The position numbers and the translations under genes are program-made. A stretch of DNA of 64,000 nucleotides, taken from positions 69,821,601 through 69,885,600 of the forward strand of contig NC_088102.1 in NCBI RefSeq assembly GCF_036370855.1, read 5' to 3'. The number at the start of each line of letters is the position of its first letter. Within the stretch, counting starts at the first letter, position 1. The notes beneath the pieces are model-generated. The model saw nothing but the letters and a program-made list of their open reading frames with translations, did not search any database and was not told where the DNA came from. Below are positions 39,901 to 50,853 of the stretch, in pieces. Source of the stretch: Dromaius novaehollandiae (Eukaryota > Chordata > Aves > Casuariiformes > Dromaiidae).

Positions 39901-40104
39901 ATTTATAGCTTTCTGATTTATCTTTCAGCATCTACTAACCCGTGTCTCCTTTGAGTTCTAGAAAGTTTCTGTGTATGCAGGTTCTCTTGGGGTTAGAAGC
40001 TATGAAGTGGACGTGGAGTTGGCTTTTATTGGGGAAAAACTACAAGTACTGTTTCAGTAGATCTCTAAACTTAATGCTTTGTGTATATTGTTTTTCTTAT
40101 CCAG

Positions 40105-40337
40105 ACCAGCATGTTTTGGAAATTTGATCTCCATTCGTCATCCCACATAGATACGCTTCTAGAGAGAGAAGATGTAACACTGAAGGAATTGATGGATGAA
40201 GAAGATGTTCTGCAAGAGTGCAAGGCTCAGAATCGCAAACTTATAGAATTTCTGTTGAAGTCAGAATGTTTGGAAGATTTAGTTTCATTTATTATAGAAG
40301 AACCACCTCAAGACATGGATGAAAAAATTCGATACAA
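40105..40337 (+). CDS. PPP6R3 exon 2, first coding exon (residues 1-76)
   Basis: The acceptor TTTTTCTTATCCAG precedes 40105, the start codon is at 40111 with A at -3, and the donor is TACAA|GTAGGA. It encodes residues 1-75 plus two bases of codon 76. The text starts [20 protein letters not shown] and ends [12 protein letters not shown], the conserved N-terminus of PPP6R3. The frame stays open upstream to 40081 (an ATG there), but that part lies in the intron, so the start at 40111 is chosen on the acceptor and on the family N-terminus. This N-terminal region begins the helical repeat platform that binds PPP6C. Confidence 0.97.
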
Positions 40338-41799
40338 GTAGGAAAACATGGTTGGGGGGGCAGGGTTGGAAGGTAGAGGGCCACCTTACTCCAGTTAATT
40401 TATAGTACGTTTTGAGTTCCTGCATGCTGGTGTGTAATAGAGTACCGGTATCTTCAGAGTAAGTTTTGTTTTCAAGGGGTGTTGTAGGGCTTTTAATTAA
40501 ATGAGTCATGCTAATATTTGTGGAATCTTCTTCTAATGAAAGGTTCTTTTTTTTTGTACAGAAATGCTTCCAAATCAATTGCTGCCCAAAGGAAGCTTTC
40601 AAAAAACCAGAACTCTCATAAAGAATCTTTGTTACACCTTGTGGTGATTAAAAATAGTTGAATGAAAACCCCTATTTGGGTGATACATTTGGGTGCTTAG
40701 TCTTGTTTTATCAGTGACTAGTCAGGTGTTTTGAAGATGCATTTTTGGAAAGTCTCTACCACTCCTTGGAAGCATTTACTTAACATCTGGTTGCTGATGT
40801 TTTCCATTGCAGAGCCAGAACTGTATGATTATAGAGTTTGGCCCTGGTTGTTTTGGTAGCTTGCCAAGAAGGTTCAAACTTAGCAATGACCCTAGCAATT
40901 CCCATATAAGTATTCTCCCCCTTCCCCCATTTTGGGGTGGTCTGTGAAGAAAGCCCGGTGTGTTTTGTTTTTTTTGGCTCTGTAGAAAAACTAATGTGAA
41001 ATATGCTACCTTCCTAGTTCTGTCACCTATGGCAAAGCAGACTTTCTGTAACTGTTTATAGTTGGGTTTGAGATTGAGATGTCTTCCACTGGGAAGCCTT
41101 AAACTGCTAACGCTGTCATAATTATTTTTAGTGTGAGTGAGTGAGCGATATTGTTGTCAAATACAGGAAATTACTGGACTCTTAGCTTAAGTCACAATGT
41201 TGTGAACCATACTTCTGGTTCTGTGGCGTGAAGCAGTACTAGCTAGTTCTGCAAGCCTTGTCAGCCTTCCTTTGACTAGTTTAGTGAGACTTCTTACCAT
41301 TTTTAATAAGTAAGGAAGTGCTAATACTGAAATCTTGACCTCTTTATTATAGATTATCTCATGTTAAAGAGGGGCAAACACAGCACTCCCTCCCCTGTAT
41401 CAGTCCATTACTATCAGTCTGTTTAATTTCTTGATATCCAACTCTTTTCTGCTTCAAAAGAAGAAATGAAATGGCTTCTGAAATAAGAGGTTAATATTTG
41501 AACAGATGAGCCTACCAGAAGATCTTGAAATAAAAGCCTGTCCTCTCCTTTCCCCATTTCCCTAGTGTTGTCCATATTGCTACTGCAGAACAAAGTCTTT
41601 TTCTTAAAAAGAGCAGCGCTTGTAGCCTGCATATGCAGGTATGTTAACTTGTGCTAGTCTGCTTTTTAGTTGCTGCAGACCTACTGTGCTTAAACTTTGT
41701 CAGAAGTCCTACAAGGCAGCTGCTTTTCTGAATTCAGACTTGACAGTGTAACTTCCTGTAAGTATGAATGATGGATTTTTTTTTTCCTCCTATTTCCAG
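40338..41799 (+). other. Intron 2
   Basis: This 1.46-kb intron holds no repeat of note. It contains one strong unused-looking acceptor (T9GTACAG, ending 40561), after which the PPP6R3 frame stays open for about 33 codons. No good donor or poly(A) signal was found after it. Confidence 0.8.
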
Positions 41800-41986
41800 A
41801 TATCCCAACATATCCTGTGAGCTGCTTACGTCAGATGTCTCACAGATCAATGATAGGCTGGGAGAAGAAGAATCCTTACTTGTGAAACTGTACAGCTTCC
41901 TCTTAAATGAATCTCCTCTAAACCCTTTACTGGCCAGTTTCTTCAGCAAGGTGCTAAGTATTCTTATAAGCAGAAAACCAGAACAG
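41800..41986 (+). CDS. PPP6R3 exon 3 (residues 76-138)
   Basis: The acceptor CTATTTCCAG and donor AACAG|GTAAAT bound 187 nt. It completes the split lysine codon and ends in phase 0 with ISRKPEQ. It begins the SAPS core: [20 protein letters not shown], then a leucine-rich helical stretch ending [20 protein letters not shown]. Confidence 0.97.
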
Positions 41987-42902
41987 GTAAATGCTTGCAA
42001 GCTTTCCAGTTTAACAAATGCTTCACTGAAGTTAGAATACTCAGTAACGTTCCCTTAAGGCCGCACTTCCAAGGGGTAGCAGCTGAGTCAAAGAGCAGCG
42101 TTCGTATTTCCACACTAACTCTTTTATAGTATGCACAGGATTTAAAAACAGGATGACTAAGCTATGTTTGATTCAGATTTACCTGAGCCATTTATGCAGT
42201 CAGTAACCGCCTGGGTGCGAGTGCTTACCTTTTGGCTTACCTCAGTATTTGCATGGTGATGTTTGCATTAGGTGACTTAGAGAAGAAGGTGAGTGAGTCG
42301 AAGCCCTGGGAGTGGGTCCGACTTGTGCAGGGTCACAGCCTGGTGTAACGAAGGCCTGTCGTATGACTGGGTGAGACATCCAGAGTCCTCCTTCAGAAAG
42401 GCCGTACTCCTGTGTTCATGTGGCCTGATACTGCACATGGCTGCAATGACTGGCTCTGGTACCTGAGCAAATTAAGTTTGTCGTTCTGTTCCCTGTTTTT
42501 AGCTTAGCAAGCTATGAATTTGCCTGAAAGAGTGTTGTGTTAAGGTTTTGCTGTGTCCAGCTTTGCTTACGGAGCGGTTTTGGAGATGGGAAATTCATAC
42601 CTAAGAGGAAAGCTGAGTGTGCATTGGTTACAAGCAGCTTATGGCCAGCAGGTTGGGCCTGAGAGTAGGCCCAGGACACACTGAATGTAGCGTAGGTCTG
42701 TCCTGTGTCATTCTTGCTACTCTATAAATGTGTACTATTTTATCTTGCGTTGTACTGCAAACTTTAAGATGTAGAAGTGTTTAAAAAGTTTTCATTTACT
42801 TTCAACTTGTAGGAGAGAGAAATCAAGTTAAAATTCTTTGTCATAATCTACCATGTAAAATGCAGAGAAGCAAATGTCAGCGTCTTTCTTCTTTGTTTCT
42901 AG
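41987..42902 (+). other. Intron 3
   Basis: A 916-bp intron of unremarkable sequence. A weak resemblance to an ancient interspersed repeat near 42.29-42.36 kb is not strong enough to call. Confidence 0.85.
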
Positions 42903-43040
42903 ATTGTGGATTTTTTAAAGAAGAAACATGATTTTGTAGACCTCATTATTAAGCACATAGGGACCTCTGCTATCATGGACTTGTTGCTCAGGCTACTGAC
43001 TTGCATAGAACCTCCACAACCCAGGCAAGAAGTGTTAAAT
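42903..43040 (+). CDS. PPP6R3 exon 4 (residues 139-184)
   Basis: A 138-nt phase-0 exon with acceptor TTTGTTTCTAG and donor AAT|GTGAGT. It encodes [20 protein letters not shown] through a leucine-rich helix to [11 protein letters not shown], part of the conserved SAPS domain. Confidence 0.97.
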
Positions 43041-43859
43041 GTGAGTAAAGTTTCTTAAATGAATTTTGGCTTGTGTGAAATGCAAGATGGCTTCTCTGCT
43101 GTTAGTTTTACTAAGTTCATTTCCTGAATGTGCTGAAATTAGATGTGCATGTTTGCTCAAGATTTGTTGCTGCTTTCCCAGAGGAGCCACAGCACTGGTG
43201 GGACCAACTTAAAAGCTTAAATAAAAACACCTGAGTGACTGGTCTATTCCACTGGGCTTTAATAGCTAACAACTATTGGATGCAGTTTTAGAACTGTCTT
43301 GGACCTTAGGGAGCATACTTTCTTTGCATCAGAAAGTTTATTTTAGAAGCTGAGGCTTTAGTCAGCTAAAACTTTTGCTGGTCGTATGGAATTTGCAGAC
43401 CCCTTCGTGTCATACTGACCTAACTCTCACACTTGACGCTTACTTTGTCCCAACTTCCTGGTAGCTATGAGAACAGCTGCCTATGTTAGGCTCTTCTGAT
43501 AGTCAGTGTGCAAGTTGCCCTTGATACCACAAATTAAATTGAGCTAAAGTGAAAATATTTGCAAAAGATATTTTGTAATGTGTTGAGACAGTCCCCCCTT
43601 GGTTCCCCCTCCTCCAGATAATCATTTTGGGAGGATTTTCCTTCTACACAGAACCTAAGTCTTTTCTTACAGTTGCTCTGAAACATTAACCTTGCTTTTT
43701 TTTTCTTTCCTTTTTTGAAGTATTGTTAGTCCATGTTTGGAGATATCAGTAGTTTCACTCATGGCAGTTTTCAATCTACTTTTAATTCATTTAATACTAA
43801 CTTAATTTAACTCATTCACTTGAATAGCATTCTGTTAATGCCTGCAAATATTTTTACAG
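43041..43859 (+). other. Intron 4
   Basis: An 819-bp intron with no distinct elements beyond T-rich runs. Confidence 0.85.
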
Positions 43860-43925
43860 TGGCTAAATGAGGAGAGAATTATCCAGCGGCTTGTGGAAAT
43901 TGTACATCCGTCTCAAGATGAAGAT
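43860..43925 (+). CDS. PPP6R3 exon 5 (residues 185-206)
   Basis: A short 66-nt phase-0 exon encoding [20 protein letters not shown] and two more residues. Acceptor ATTTTTACAG; donor GAT|GTAAGT. WLNEE...IIQRLVE is a highly conserved SAPS helix. Confidence 0.97.
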
Positions 43926-44356
43926 GTAAGTACTGTTCTGATGCTCTTCTGGGTCTGTCTGTTCAGCAGATTACTGTACATAGATAGTTTCAGAACTTGT
44001 TAGTTTTTCTGCTTGCTTTTCTACAGTAGGCTGATTTCAGTATTGTTGAAGTTTCTCCTTTAAGCTTAGGTTTTGCACAATTTCAGACCCAGGTCAAAGC
44101 TTGGCCCTGATGCAGACTCAACATGGTTTGAAGATCTGTCTTTAGTTTTAGTGCCTTCACACTGGAAATAGATTCCAGTCTTCTGCCTCAAGTCTTTCTG
44201 TGGCTTGTTAAGTTTTAATTATGGAATAAAGCTATTGCAGAAATGTTTCTGTGTAGGAGAGAATCTTGTCCGAGTGAAAACTTTCAGCTCTTTTAACGAA
44301 TACTTTTAGTTTGTGTTATTAGTCTTATAATGAAAAGCTCTGCTTTCCTGTTCCAG
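43926..44356 (+). other. Intron 5
   Basis: A 431-bp intron; nothing distinctive. Confidence 0.85.
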
Positions 44357-44469
44357 AGGCATTCAAATGCATCGCAGTCACTCTGTGAAATTATTCGTCT
44401 AAGCAGAGACCAGATGTTACAAGTACAGAACAGTACAGAACCAGATCCACTGCTTGCAAGTCTAGAAAA
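44357..44469 (+). CDS. PPP6R3 exon 6 (residues 207-243 plus two bases)
   Basis: 113 nt. The acceptor CTGTTCCAG is followed by [20 protein letters not shown], and the exon ends in LLASLEK with a lysine codon split across the intron (donor AAAA|GTAAGT). Confidence 0.97.
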
Positions 44470-45195
44470 GTAAGTTGGTTGGTTGAACTTCTCATTTTAT
44501 ATTAGGTTCTTTAAAATAGTGGCATTTAACTTTTGGCCTTTAAAACACTTAGAAATGGCAAGCTCCACTCTTCCTGATGAACTTTGGCTACCTGTCATGT
44601 CTGTGTGTAATTTGAAATAGCTCAGCAAGTAAGCAGAGCCTGCTTGGATGACTTCCCTGATTGCTTCACATAGTTATTTTTGTCAGATTCTAGTATTTTG
44701 CCTCTGCCTAAAGGATGTTAGATTAAAATATTTCCTGTGCCACCGAAGTTAGTAGGATCAGACGTGTGGAGGTCAGCTTGAGAAGTGTGCAGAGTACGCA
44801 CGGGAGACTTTGGCTTCGGTCTCTTGAATATTTTAAGTTAAATTAACTGTTGTTAGCAGAGAAGGTGTTCCTACTCCCTTCTTCCTCCTGGCAGTTCTAG
44901 GTTTGTGTGGCTGTGTGGCGAACTGAATCATTTTTTTTGATCTGGCTTAAAACTGACAGTTTTTGTAGGGTTGGTTTTAAGCCAGATCAAAAATCTAGTA
45001 CAGGAGAGGGAGCAAGAAAATGTGATTGGGGCAGGGAGAATGGACTAATTAGTCTACTGATACCTGCTAGCTTGAAATAACTGAGGCTTTAATTTCTCTT
45101 ATCTCTTCCCTTTACAAGGGTAAACAGTAGCTAATTCTGTTAACTGCCACATCCTAAAGTAGTGTTATGTCTGACATCAATGCTTTTCTTTTCAG
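44470..45195 (+). other. Intron 6
   Basis: A 726-bp intron with a striking perfect inverted repeat at 44934-44993, listed separately. Confidence 0.85.
44934..44993. repeat. Perfect 20-bp inverted repeat (hairpin)
   Basis: The left arm is 44934-44953 and the right arm 44974-44993; the arms are exact reverse complements (core GATCTGGCTTAAAAC). Two G-U pairs, an A-U and a C-G extend the stem inward to 24 pairs around a 12-nt loop. In the pre-mRNA it would form a stable fold-back. It may be a recent local palindromic duplication, the terminal repeats of a tiny foldback element, or an expressed hairpin. The stem is shorter than a typical microRNA precursor. Confidence 0.9.
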
Positions 45196-45309
45196 GCAAG
45201 AAATCATAGAGCAGCTGCTGTCTAATATTTTTCATAAAGAAAAAAATGAATCTGCAATAGTCAGTGCAATCCAAATATTGCTGACTTTACTTGAGACAAG
45301 GCGACCGAC
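45196..45309 (+). CDS. PPP6R3 exon 7 (residues 244-281 plus two bases)
   Basis: 114 nt with acceptor CTTTTCAG and donor GAC|GTAAGT. It encodes [20 protein letters not shown] then the helix [17 protein letters not shown]; the next threonine codon is split. Confidence 0.97.
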
Positions 45310-46043
45310 GTAAGTGTTGCTACTTTTATTTAAACTATGCCTGCGTGGTTTAGCTGGACAGCTATTGAACAAGAACTGAAGTGATTCTTGTGTACTGAAT
45401 GACTGATCCGTTTTTTTGGCTTGCTACAGCTGAAAAAGTAAAAGAGTAGAACAAGTGATAGCTCTTGGCATTATATTTTCAGTAAATGATTGGTCTTTCT
45501 GCACTTTTTATTCTAGAAACTAGCTTAAGCGCCTCTTAAAAGATCAGACTAGTTAAATTTAATCGGCGTATGTTTCTGGAAGCAAGGTACAGGGTACCTA
45601 CATGCAGTACGGTGGAGTGGGTATTGACTTTTTTTTTAAACTCTGACTCGAAGTTACTTGGAATCTTATTACAGCTTCACTTTGAGAAACCACTGGGCAG
45701 AGCTTTGATCTTTCTGTGGTACATTCAGTTTCTTTATATTATTCAGGGTAGCCTAAAAATTTCCTTCTCTGCCATGAGAAAGGAAACAGATGTGATGATT
45801 AATCTCTTGCTGAAGTCCATACTGGAGATTTTGAGCACAGTAAACGTACAGTTATTAGGGCTAGTGTTTGGAAAATACCATTCCACTGTTAGTTCACGCT
45901 TAATTTATATCTGTAGCTTTTTGTCTTTCCTTACTTCTTCTGTTTACATGCCTTCAGAACAGTGACACTCAAAATCTTATCTTAATAATGTTTTGGAACT
46001 GATCTTGATATTAATTGTCAGACTTTGCTTGTGTGTGTTTTAG
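45310..46043 (+). other. Intron 7
   Basis: A 734-bp intron. An open frame of 131 codons (45570-45965, + strand) fills half of it; it is leucine/serine-rich, resembles nothing I know, and is probably chance in T-rich DNA. Confidence 0.75.
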
Positions 46044-46173
46044 ATTTGAAGGCCATATAGAGATCTGTCCTCCAGGCATGAGCCATTCGACATATTCGGT
46101 CAATAAAAGTGTTTTAGAAGCCATAAAAGCACGACTTTCATCCTTCCATGAACTCCTACTTGAGCCTCCAAAA
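46044..46173 (+). CDS. PPP6R3 exon 8 (residues 282-325)
   Basis: 130 nt with acceptor GTGTTTTAG and donor CCAAAA|GTAAGT. It encodes [20 protein letters not shown] and ends [10 protein letters not shown] in phase 0. [11 protein letters not shown] is a hallmark SAPS segment. Confidence 0.97.
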
Positions 46174-46994
46174 GTAAGTGAAATCTTGTGTTACCAAATG
46201 AAAATGAAGCGAGGCTTTCACTGCATTACTATTTTAGACAGATTCTAATAACAAACAGAACCTAGTTTGTCTGACAGAACCTAAGCTTCTTCACAGCCAG
46301 TTTTGAGCTTTGCTATTTGTTATTCCAGCTTAAACTTTGTTCATCTGGCAAAATAGCCTCGAAGCAATTGCTTCTTTCCTAAAGCAAGGACAAGATATTT
46401 TCTACGTATTTCGAACCAAAACAGCTTTGTGCCAAAAATAAGTGTAGATAGATCAGAGGAGTGGTTATTAGAGGACATGAAAACATCTTCTGAAAGACAG
46501 TACAGAGGAGAGATTTACTTAAGAGGGTCAAGGTAGGTGAATTATGCAGGTGGATCTTAGAACTCTGCAAATCATAAAACGCTGGAATAATTGGTTGCTC
46601 AAAAACTTAGGCTAAAGGAAAAGGGAGTTGACATGTTTGGTAGCCTTTCAAAGAAGGGTTCATGTTAAGCAAAGTGATGTCTGGGTTCCTCTGGGGCAGG
46701 TCCCGTTTTCCGCTTGAAAACGTTATTTGGATAGGAAAAATGGACTACGGATACTTCAGTTGTTTGGGGGCATTGTGCAGTCTTGATGTGGGCCATGCAG
46801 AAGTCCCAGGCATGACTGTGACCCAGGCGGGCAAGCTCCACTGCATGTGCCCTGCAATCCAAGCATGGCAAATTCTTTGATTCTCTAATTTTTTCTCTCC
46901 CCCTCCACCCCTTTTTAACTGAAACTTTTATTTTATGGTAAACAATGTACCCATGTCATGCTGTTGTAAGAGACAAATACAACAAGCTGTATAA

Positions 46995-47560
46995 ATAGGG
47001 ATTTTTGCCTGTAATCCATTGCACTTTTACACCCAAATTGACACTGGCAGAATTTTGGCCAGAGTACTGCATCCCAAATTGGGTGCTGCAATCTGTGAGA
47101 GATGAGGACCTGTGGACCGGAGTGAAAGTAATGACTAAAATCTATAAATTGCAAGATACAAGGTGGAGGGGAGGAGGGGCAAAGCAAGGTAGTGGAAAGA
47201 GATTGTTTTAGCCTAGTGAAGATAAGAGGCTTTCAGATGTGTTAAGAGGTAATGAATGGACAGTTTCTTTGCATTTTATCTTTATTGCAACAACATGACA
47301 AGAAATGGATCTACATGACAGTAAAGCAAGGTCAGGTTAGATATTTAAAAATTTCCTGATGGTTAGAAATACTAAGCATTTGAATAAATCATCTAGTGAA
47401 GTTACTCAATCTGTTGTTGGTGACTCCAAGCAATAGTTAAATGAGCATCTGTTAAGGGTACACCTAAATTCAGCCTTAGGTAGGGAATGGATTGAACAAA
47501 CAGGCAGGATGCTGGTTGTCTGCCCTCTGAAGTGGGTCAGGCAAAGATGACCTGCAGTGT
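46995..47560 (+). mobile_element. Old CR1-like LINE 3' fragment
   Basis: The order of motifs follows the 3' end of CR1/L3-type LINEs: a TACTGCATCCCAAATTGGG block (47064 on), AAAATCTATAAATTGCAAG (47137 on), TTAGCCTAGTGAAGATAAGA (47209 on), ACAAGAAATGG, AGGTTAGATATTTAAAAAT (about 47334 on) and GAGCATCTGTTAAGG (47442 on). Many substitutions and gaps show that it is ancient and inactive. No intact reverse transcriptase frame is present. Edges are approximate and the call is from pattern memory. Confidence 0.6.
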
Positions 47561-48179
47561 CAGGACGTTTTTCGATGGTCGTCTTGTTGAAATGTTTTTG
47601 TGTATTACGATGGAAAGACGTTTTCATGATGACTTTCCCCTGCTTCTGTACTTTTTGCTATTTTTTTAGCTCTTGCAGTAGTTAATACCAGGTTTTCCTG
47701 ATAGGCTGGTACTTAATTGTGTGACAACAGGTCTGGTCTGTTAACCATGTAAATTCCTATTTAAAAAAACATGGTGCTTGTTACACAAGAAACAGTGCCT
47801 GGGAAGAAATATTCTTACTGTATTGGAAGTGACTGCTTCAAAGAGCACTAGAATAACATGCCAGAGATGCTTATTGCCTAATGAAATTTTTTAAAGTATA
47901 CTATGTCAGACTTGTTAGGGCGTAATAGCATGTTAAAGGCCATGTCCACCTAGCTGTTTATGTATATTGTGGTAACGTGGAGCATAGCTGTACATGGATT
48001 AACCAGTGAGAAGCATAAGTATTTCCAAATGCCTTTTTAAGATGGGTGAGAAAGCACCTACTTTGAGATCCTGTAGGTACCACTCAATTTTTAAGTAGCC
48101 TTTGCTTTCATGTGGCCAACTGTGTTTCAGTGCTCCCTGTCTATCTAGTTGAAATAAGGTATAGTGTTCAGAACTAAAA

Positions 48180-48183
<4 letters not shown>

Positions 48184-48212
<29 letters not shown>
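48184..48212. repeat. Poly(T) tract, 29 bases
   Basis: A T29 run that serves as the pyrimidine tract of the acceptor at 48213-48216. Its length is likely variable. Confidence 0.9.
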
Positions 48213-48214
<2 letters not shown>

Positions 48215-48216
48215 AG

Positions 48217-48222
48217 GCTAAG
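48217..48222 (+). CDS. Candidate 6-nt microexon GCTAAG (Ala-Lys) between exons 8 and 9
   Basis: The six bases GCTAAG sit between a very strong acceptor (T29 then GCAG) and a consensus donor (AAG|GTAAGG). Both neighbouring exons meet in phase 0, so inclusion would insert Ala-Lys and change EPPK-KSVMK to EPPK-AK-KSVMK without a frameshift. A TGC motif lies directly at the acceptor, the position used by the neuronal microexon factor SRRM4 (nSR100) in vertebrates. The downstream intron is only 122 nt (48223-48344). The signals are seen; use as an exon is inference. Confidence 0.4.
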
Positions 48223-48344
48223 GTAAGGCTGTTACTGAGGGACTGGTTAGAAATGTTTTTAACTGTTACTCTAATTGAGCATAGTAATGCTGAGTTGGCT
48301 TTAAAGTGTTTTAATGGTTTTCATGTACCTCTTTCCTTTTTTAG

Positions 48345-48497
48345 AAAAGTGTCATGAAGACAACATGGGGTGTATTGGATCCACCTGTGGGGAACACACG
48401 TTTAAATGTGATCAGATTAATATCTAGCCTATTACAAACGAATACAAGCAGTGTGAATCAGGAGCTTATAGAGCTTAACAGCATAGGAGTTATACTG
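48345..48497 (+). CDS. PPP6R3 exon 9 (residues 326-376)
   Basis: A 153-nt phase-0 exon with acceptor CCTTTTTTAG and donor CTG|GTAAGA. It encodes [20 protein letters not shown] through the helix [20 protein letters not shown] to [20 protein letters not shown] is strictly conserved in the family. Confidence 0.97.
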
Positions 48498-50175
48498 GTA
48501 AGAGCTTTATGCTGCCTTCCTTGTTTTTGTGAAGCGCTATTAAGATCTTTTCTAATCTTTGTCACTGCAGGTTTGTAGTGTATTTTCCAGTAAAACTCTT
48601 CAGTTTGCGTGTTGAGGCTTCTATCGCACTGTTTGAGAACTTTAAATATCTGATTTCGCTATTCAGTTCAGTCTATTTGAAGTCAGCATTTTCCTCTGAT
48701 CAGCTGAATGGCTTTTTATACCTTCATAGATATGATTCTTCTTGAAGTTTTTTTTTCCTTAACAAGCTTGTTTTTCGTCTCCATGTTCTCAAGTTTTTGG
48801 CCACAGTTCAAAGCTTCCCTGCAGTTCTCATCCTTTTCCGAAGTTGTTCCATCAAAACCTCTTTTCCTGTCTTTATAATGTACATGACGCCAAATGGTAT
48901 CTCAGTGTTGCCCTGTACGGGGTCAGCTTCCCTTGTTTGATAGCTCATCTGCTTTCAGACCTCTTTCCGAAAGAAAATTGTTGCCCAATTAACTTGCACT
49001 CTGTCTGCTTTTTTGCTAATGTAGTGTGTATACTCTGCGTACTTCCCTGCCCACCTCCTACTTCAGCTGTAGTAGGACACGTTCTTTGTGGAAAACCACA
49101 TTTAGGTTGACCAAAAAATTGAAATGCTTTTGTCAGTTAACAAATACCTAGCGAAACAGCCTGGAATTTATACTACAGCTTCTAAATAGAATATGTAAAT
49201 TTCTGTTTCTAAACAAGTAGGTTGTTATTTAAACTAAACTTCCTGATGTTGAACATGCTTGTCTGTTGCAAATTTCACATAATAAAAGTAATGATAGCCA
49301 TATAAACTCAGTGATTCATAGTGTTTGCTACTGAAACAACACAGTCTGTCTCTACCGTGCAGACTTTAGGAATAGTAATTGTCTAGTTGTGATAACTTAC
49401 CTCTGGGGGGAGGATGTCATTAGCTTAGAAGGATTGGAAGAGGATTGGAGCTCTTTAAATGTGCTTTTTGAATGAGACTTCAATAGCACTGTTCAATATT
49501 GTTCCAGTCATTGCCCATATTTCTGTTACCCTAATTCTGTTTTGCCAGTGACAATCATTGGACTCTTGTAATAAAAATGCAGTCTAAAATAAATGGATGT
49601 GATGCTTTAAAAACTATTTTTCCTATGTTTAAGCAGAAAACTATGGAGAACCAAGAACAGGATTAGATGGATGGTATTCATTTTATCTCAACCTCAGTAC
49701 CTCAGTATTTGTCTGTGTTTTGTGTAAGGTACTTAATCTTAAACTGCACTTAGTTTACCTGAAGTGGCAAGAGAAATCTATCAAGGGTGATTAATGTCAT
49801 AAATAGCATTTCTGACTCGGGGACTCTCTGGGCCGCAGCTCGCTGAAGGAGCGTAGCTGGGGAACATGATAGCGTCCTTGTCTTCCTGTGTTCCCTGAGA
49901 ATGCATTGCTGGTTACCCCCAGGATGAATGCGGTTACAGATTTGTTCTGATCCTGTCTGGTAGACCTTTTTCTGTTCAGATAATAGCAACTACAGGAATT
50001 AACTACTTTTTTTTTTTTTTTCTGGGTCACAAATTTTCTCTTCCAGAATACTTATTTGTAAAATTTGAACAACTTGCTTATGCATAGTCACTCAAATAAC
50101 TTGCTGGGGTGAGACTTGGTTATGTCTAAGGAAAAGACCCTGGTTTGTGTGAACCCTGTTGAACTTATTTTTCAG
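48498..50175 (+). other. Intron 9
   Basis: A 1.68-kb intron; AT-rich, with a T-run near 50010 and no element recognised. Confidence 0.85.
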
Positions 50176-50325
50176 GACATGTTCTTCAAATATACGTGGA
50201 ATAATTTTTTGCATACTCAAGTGGAAATCTGTATTGCATTGATTCTTGCAAGTCCTTTTGAAAGCACAGAAAATGGCACAATTACAGATCAGGATTCCAC
50301 TGGGGACAATCTTTTACTGAAACAT
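50176..50325 (+). CDS. PPP6R3 exon 10 (residues 377-426)
   Basis: A 150-nt phase-0 exon with acceptor ATTTTTCAG and donor CAT|GTAAGT. It encodes [20 protein letters not shown], then [14 protein letters not shown]. The W-N-N-F-L-H-x-Q-V-E motif is typical of all SAPS subunits. Confidence 0.97.
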
Positions 50326-50853
50326 GTAAGTTGTGTTTTCAGGGGGTGTTCTTGAACTTCCTCTTCCCAAGGTATTGTAGCTGTTACTCTTATATAAAGA
50401 AAAATTGTGGTATGGTTTATGTATGTAGAATGAACAGGAATATTTTTCTGGGTTTTGGTAATATGTCTGTTCCTGTTGCTAAATCTGGAGGTCCTGTAGA
50501 GACTTTCTTTTCCTTTGTTTTTCCCTTCTCTCAAAGGGAGTGTGTATGCAGAGGTGCAAGTACCTTGTTTTCTTGAAAGAGCAGTTCCTCTTATTTTTAG
50601 GAATGAAAATACTATTTCAGTAGCTATACTGTAGTAGAACTCAGCAGCTACAATCAGAAAGAAGTAAAGGAGGAGGCTTGGCTTGGGATCTGTTTGACTG
50701 CTGCTTCTGAACTTTACATCTATTAATGAAAGAATCTATCCTGAACTTGAAACTTGTCTTGTAAGATTTTGGTTTTTGTTAAAATCAATCCTAAAATGCA
50801 TACTGGCGTCCACCTAATTTTAAAAGTGTTGAGTTTATTTTTCTTTTTTATAG
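50326..50853 (+). other. Intron 10
   Basis: A 528-bp intron without distinct elements. Confidence 0.85.

Larger units (their letters stand above)
32536..40104 (+). other. PPP6R3 intron between 5'UTR exon 2 and the first coding exon
   Basis: About 7.6 kb of AT-rich sequence with a TG/TATG microsatellite, a C16 run and a two-copy tandem duplication. An 85-codon open frame at 39306-39563 starts in a good context but is not recognised. If the candidate UTR exon is not used, this segment is simply the 3' part of a single 24.4-kb first intron. Confidence 0.6.
46174..48344 (+). other. Intron 8
   Basis: A 2.17-kb intron that carries an old CR1-like LINE fragment (about 46.99-47.56 kb) and, near its 3' end, a T29 tract followed by a possible 6-nt microexon. 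Confidence 0.8.

Noticed and set aside
40081-40110. Upstream in-frame ATG at 40081 as PPP6R3 start
   Set aside because: It lies in the intron pyrimidine tract before the acceptor at 40104; the family N-terminus begins [10 protein letters not shown] at 40111.
45570-45965. 131-codon frame in intron 7
   Set aside because: T-rich DNA gives long hydrophobic frames by chance; no known domain, no splice or promoter context.
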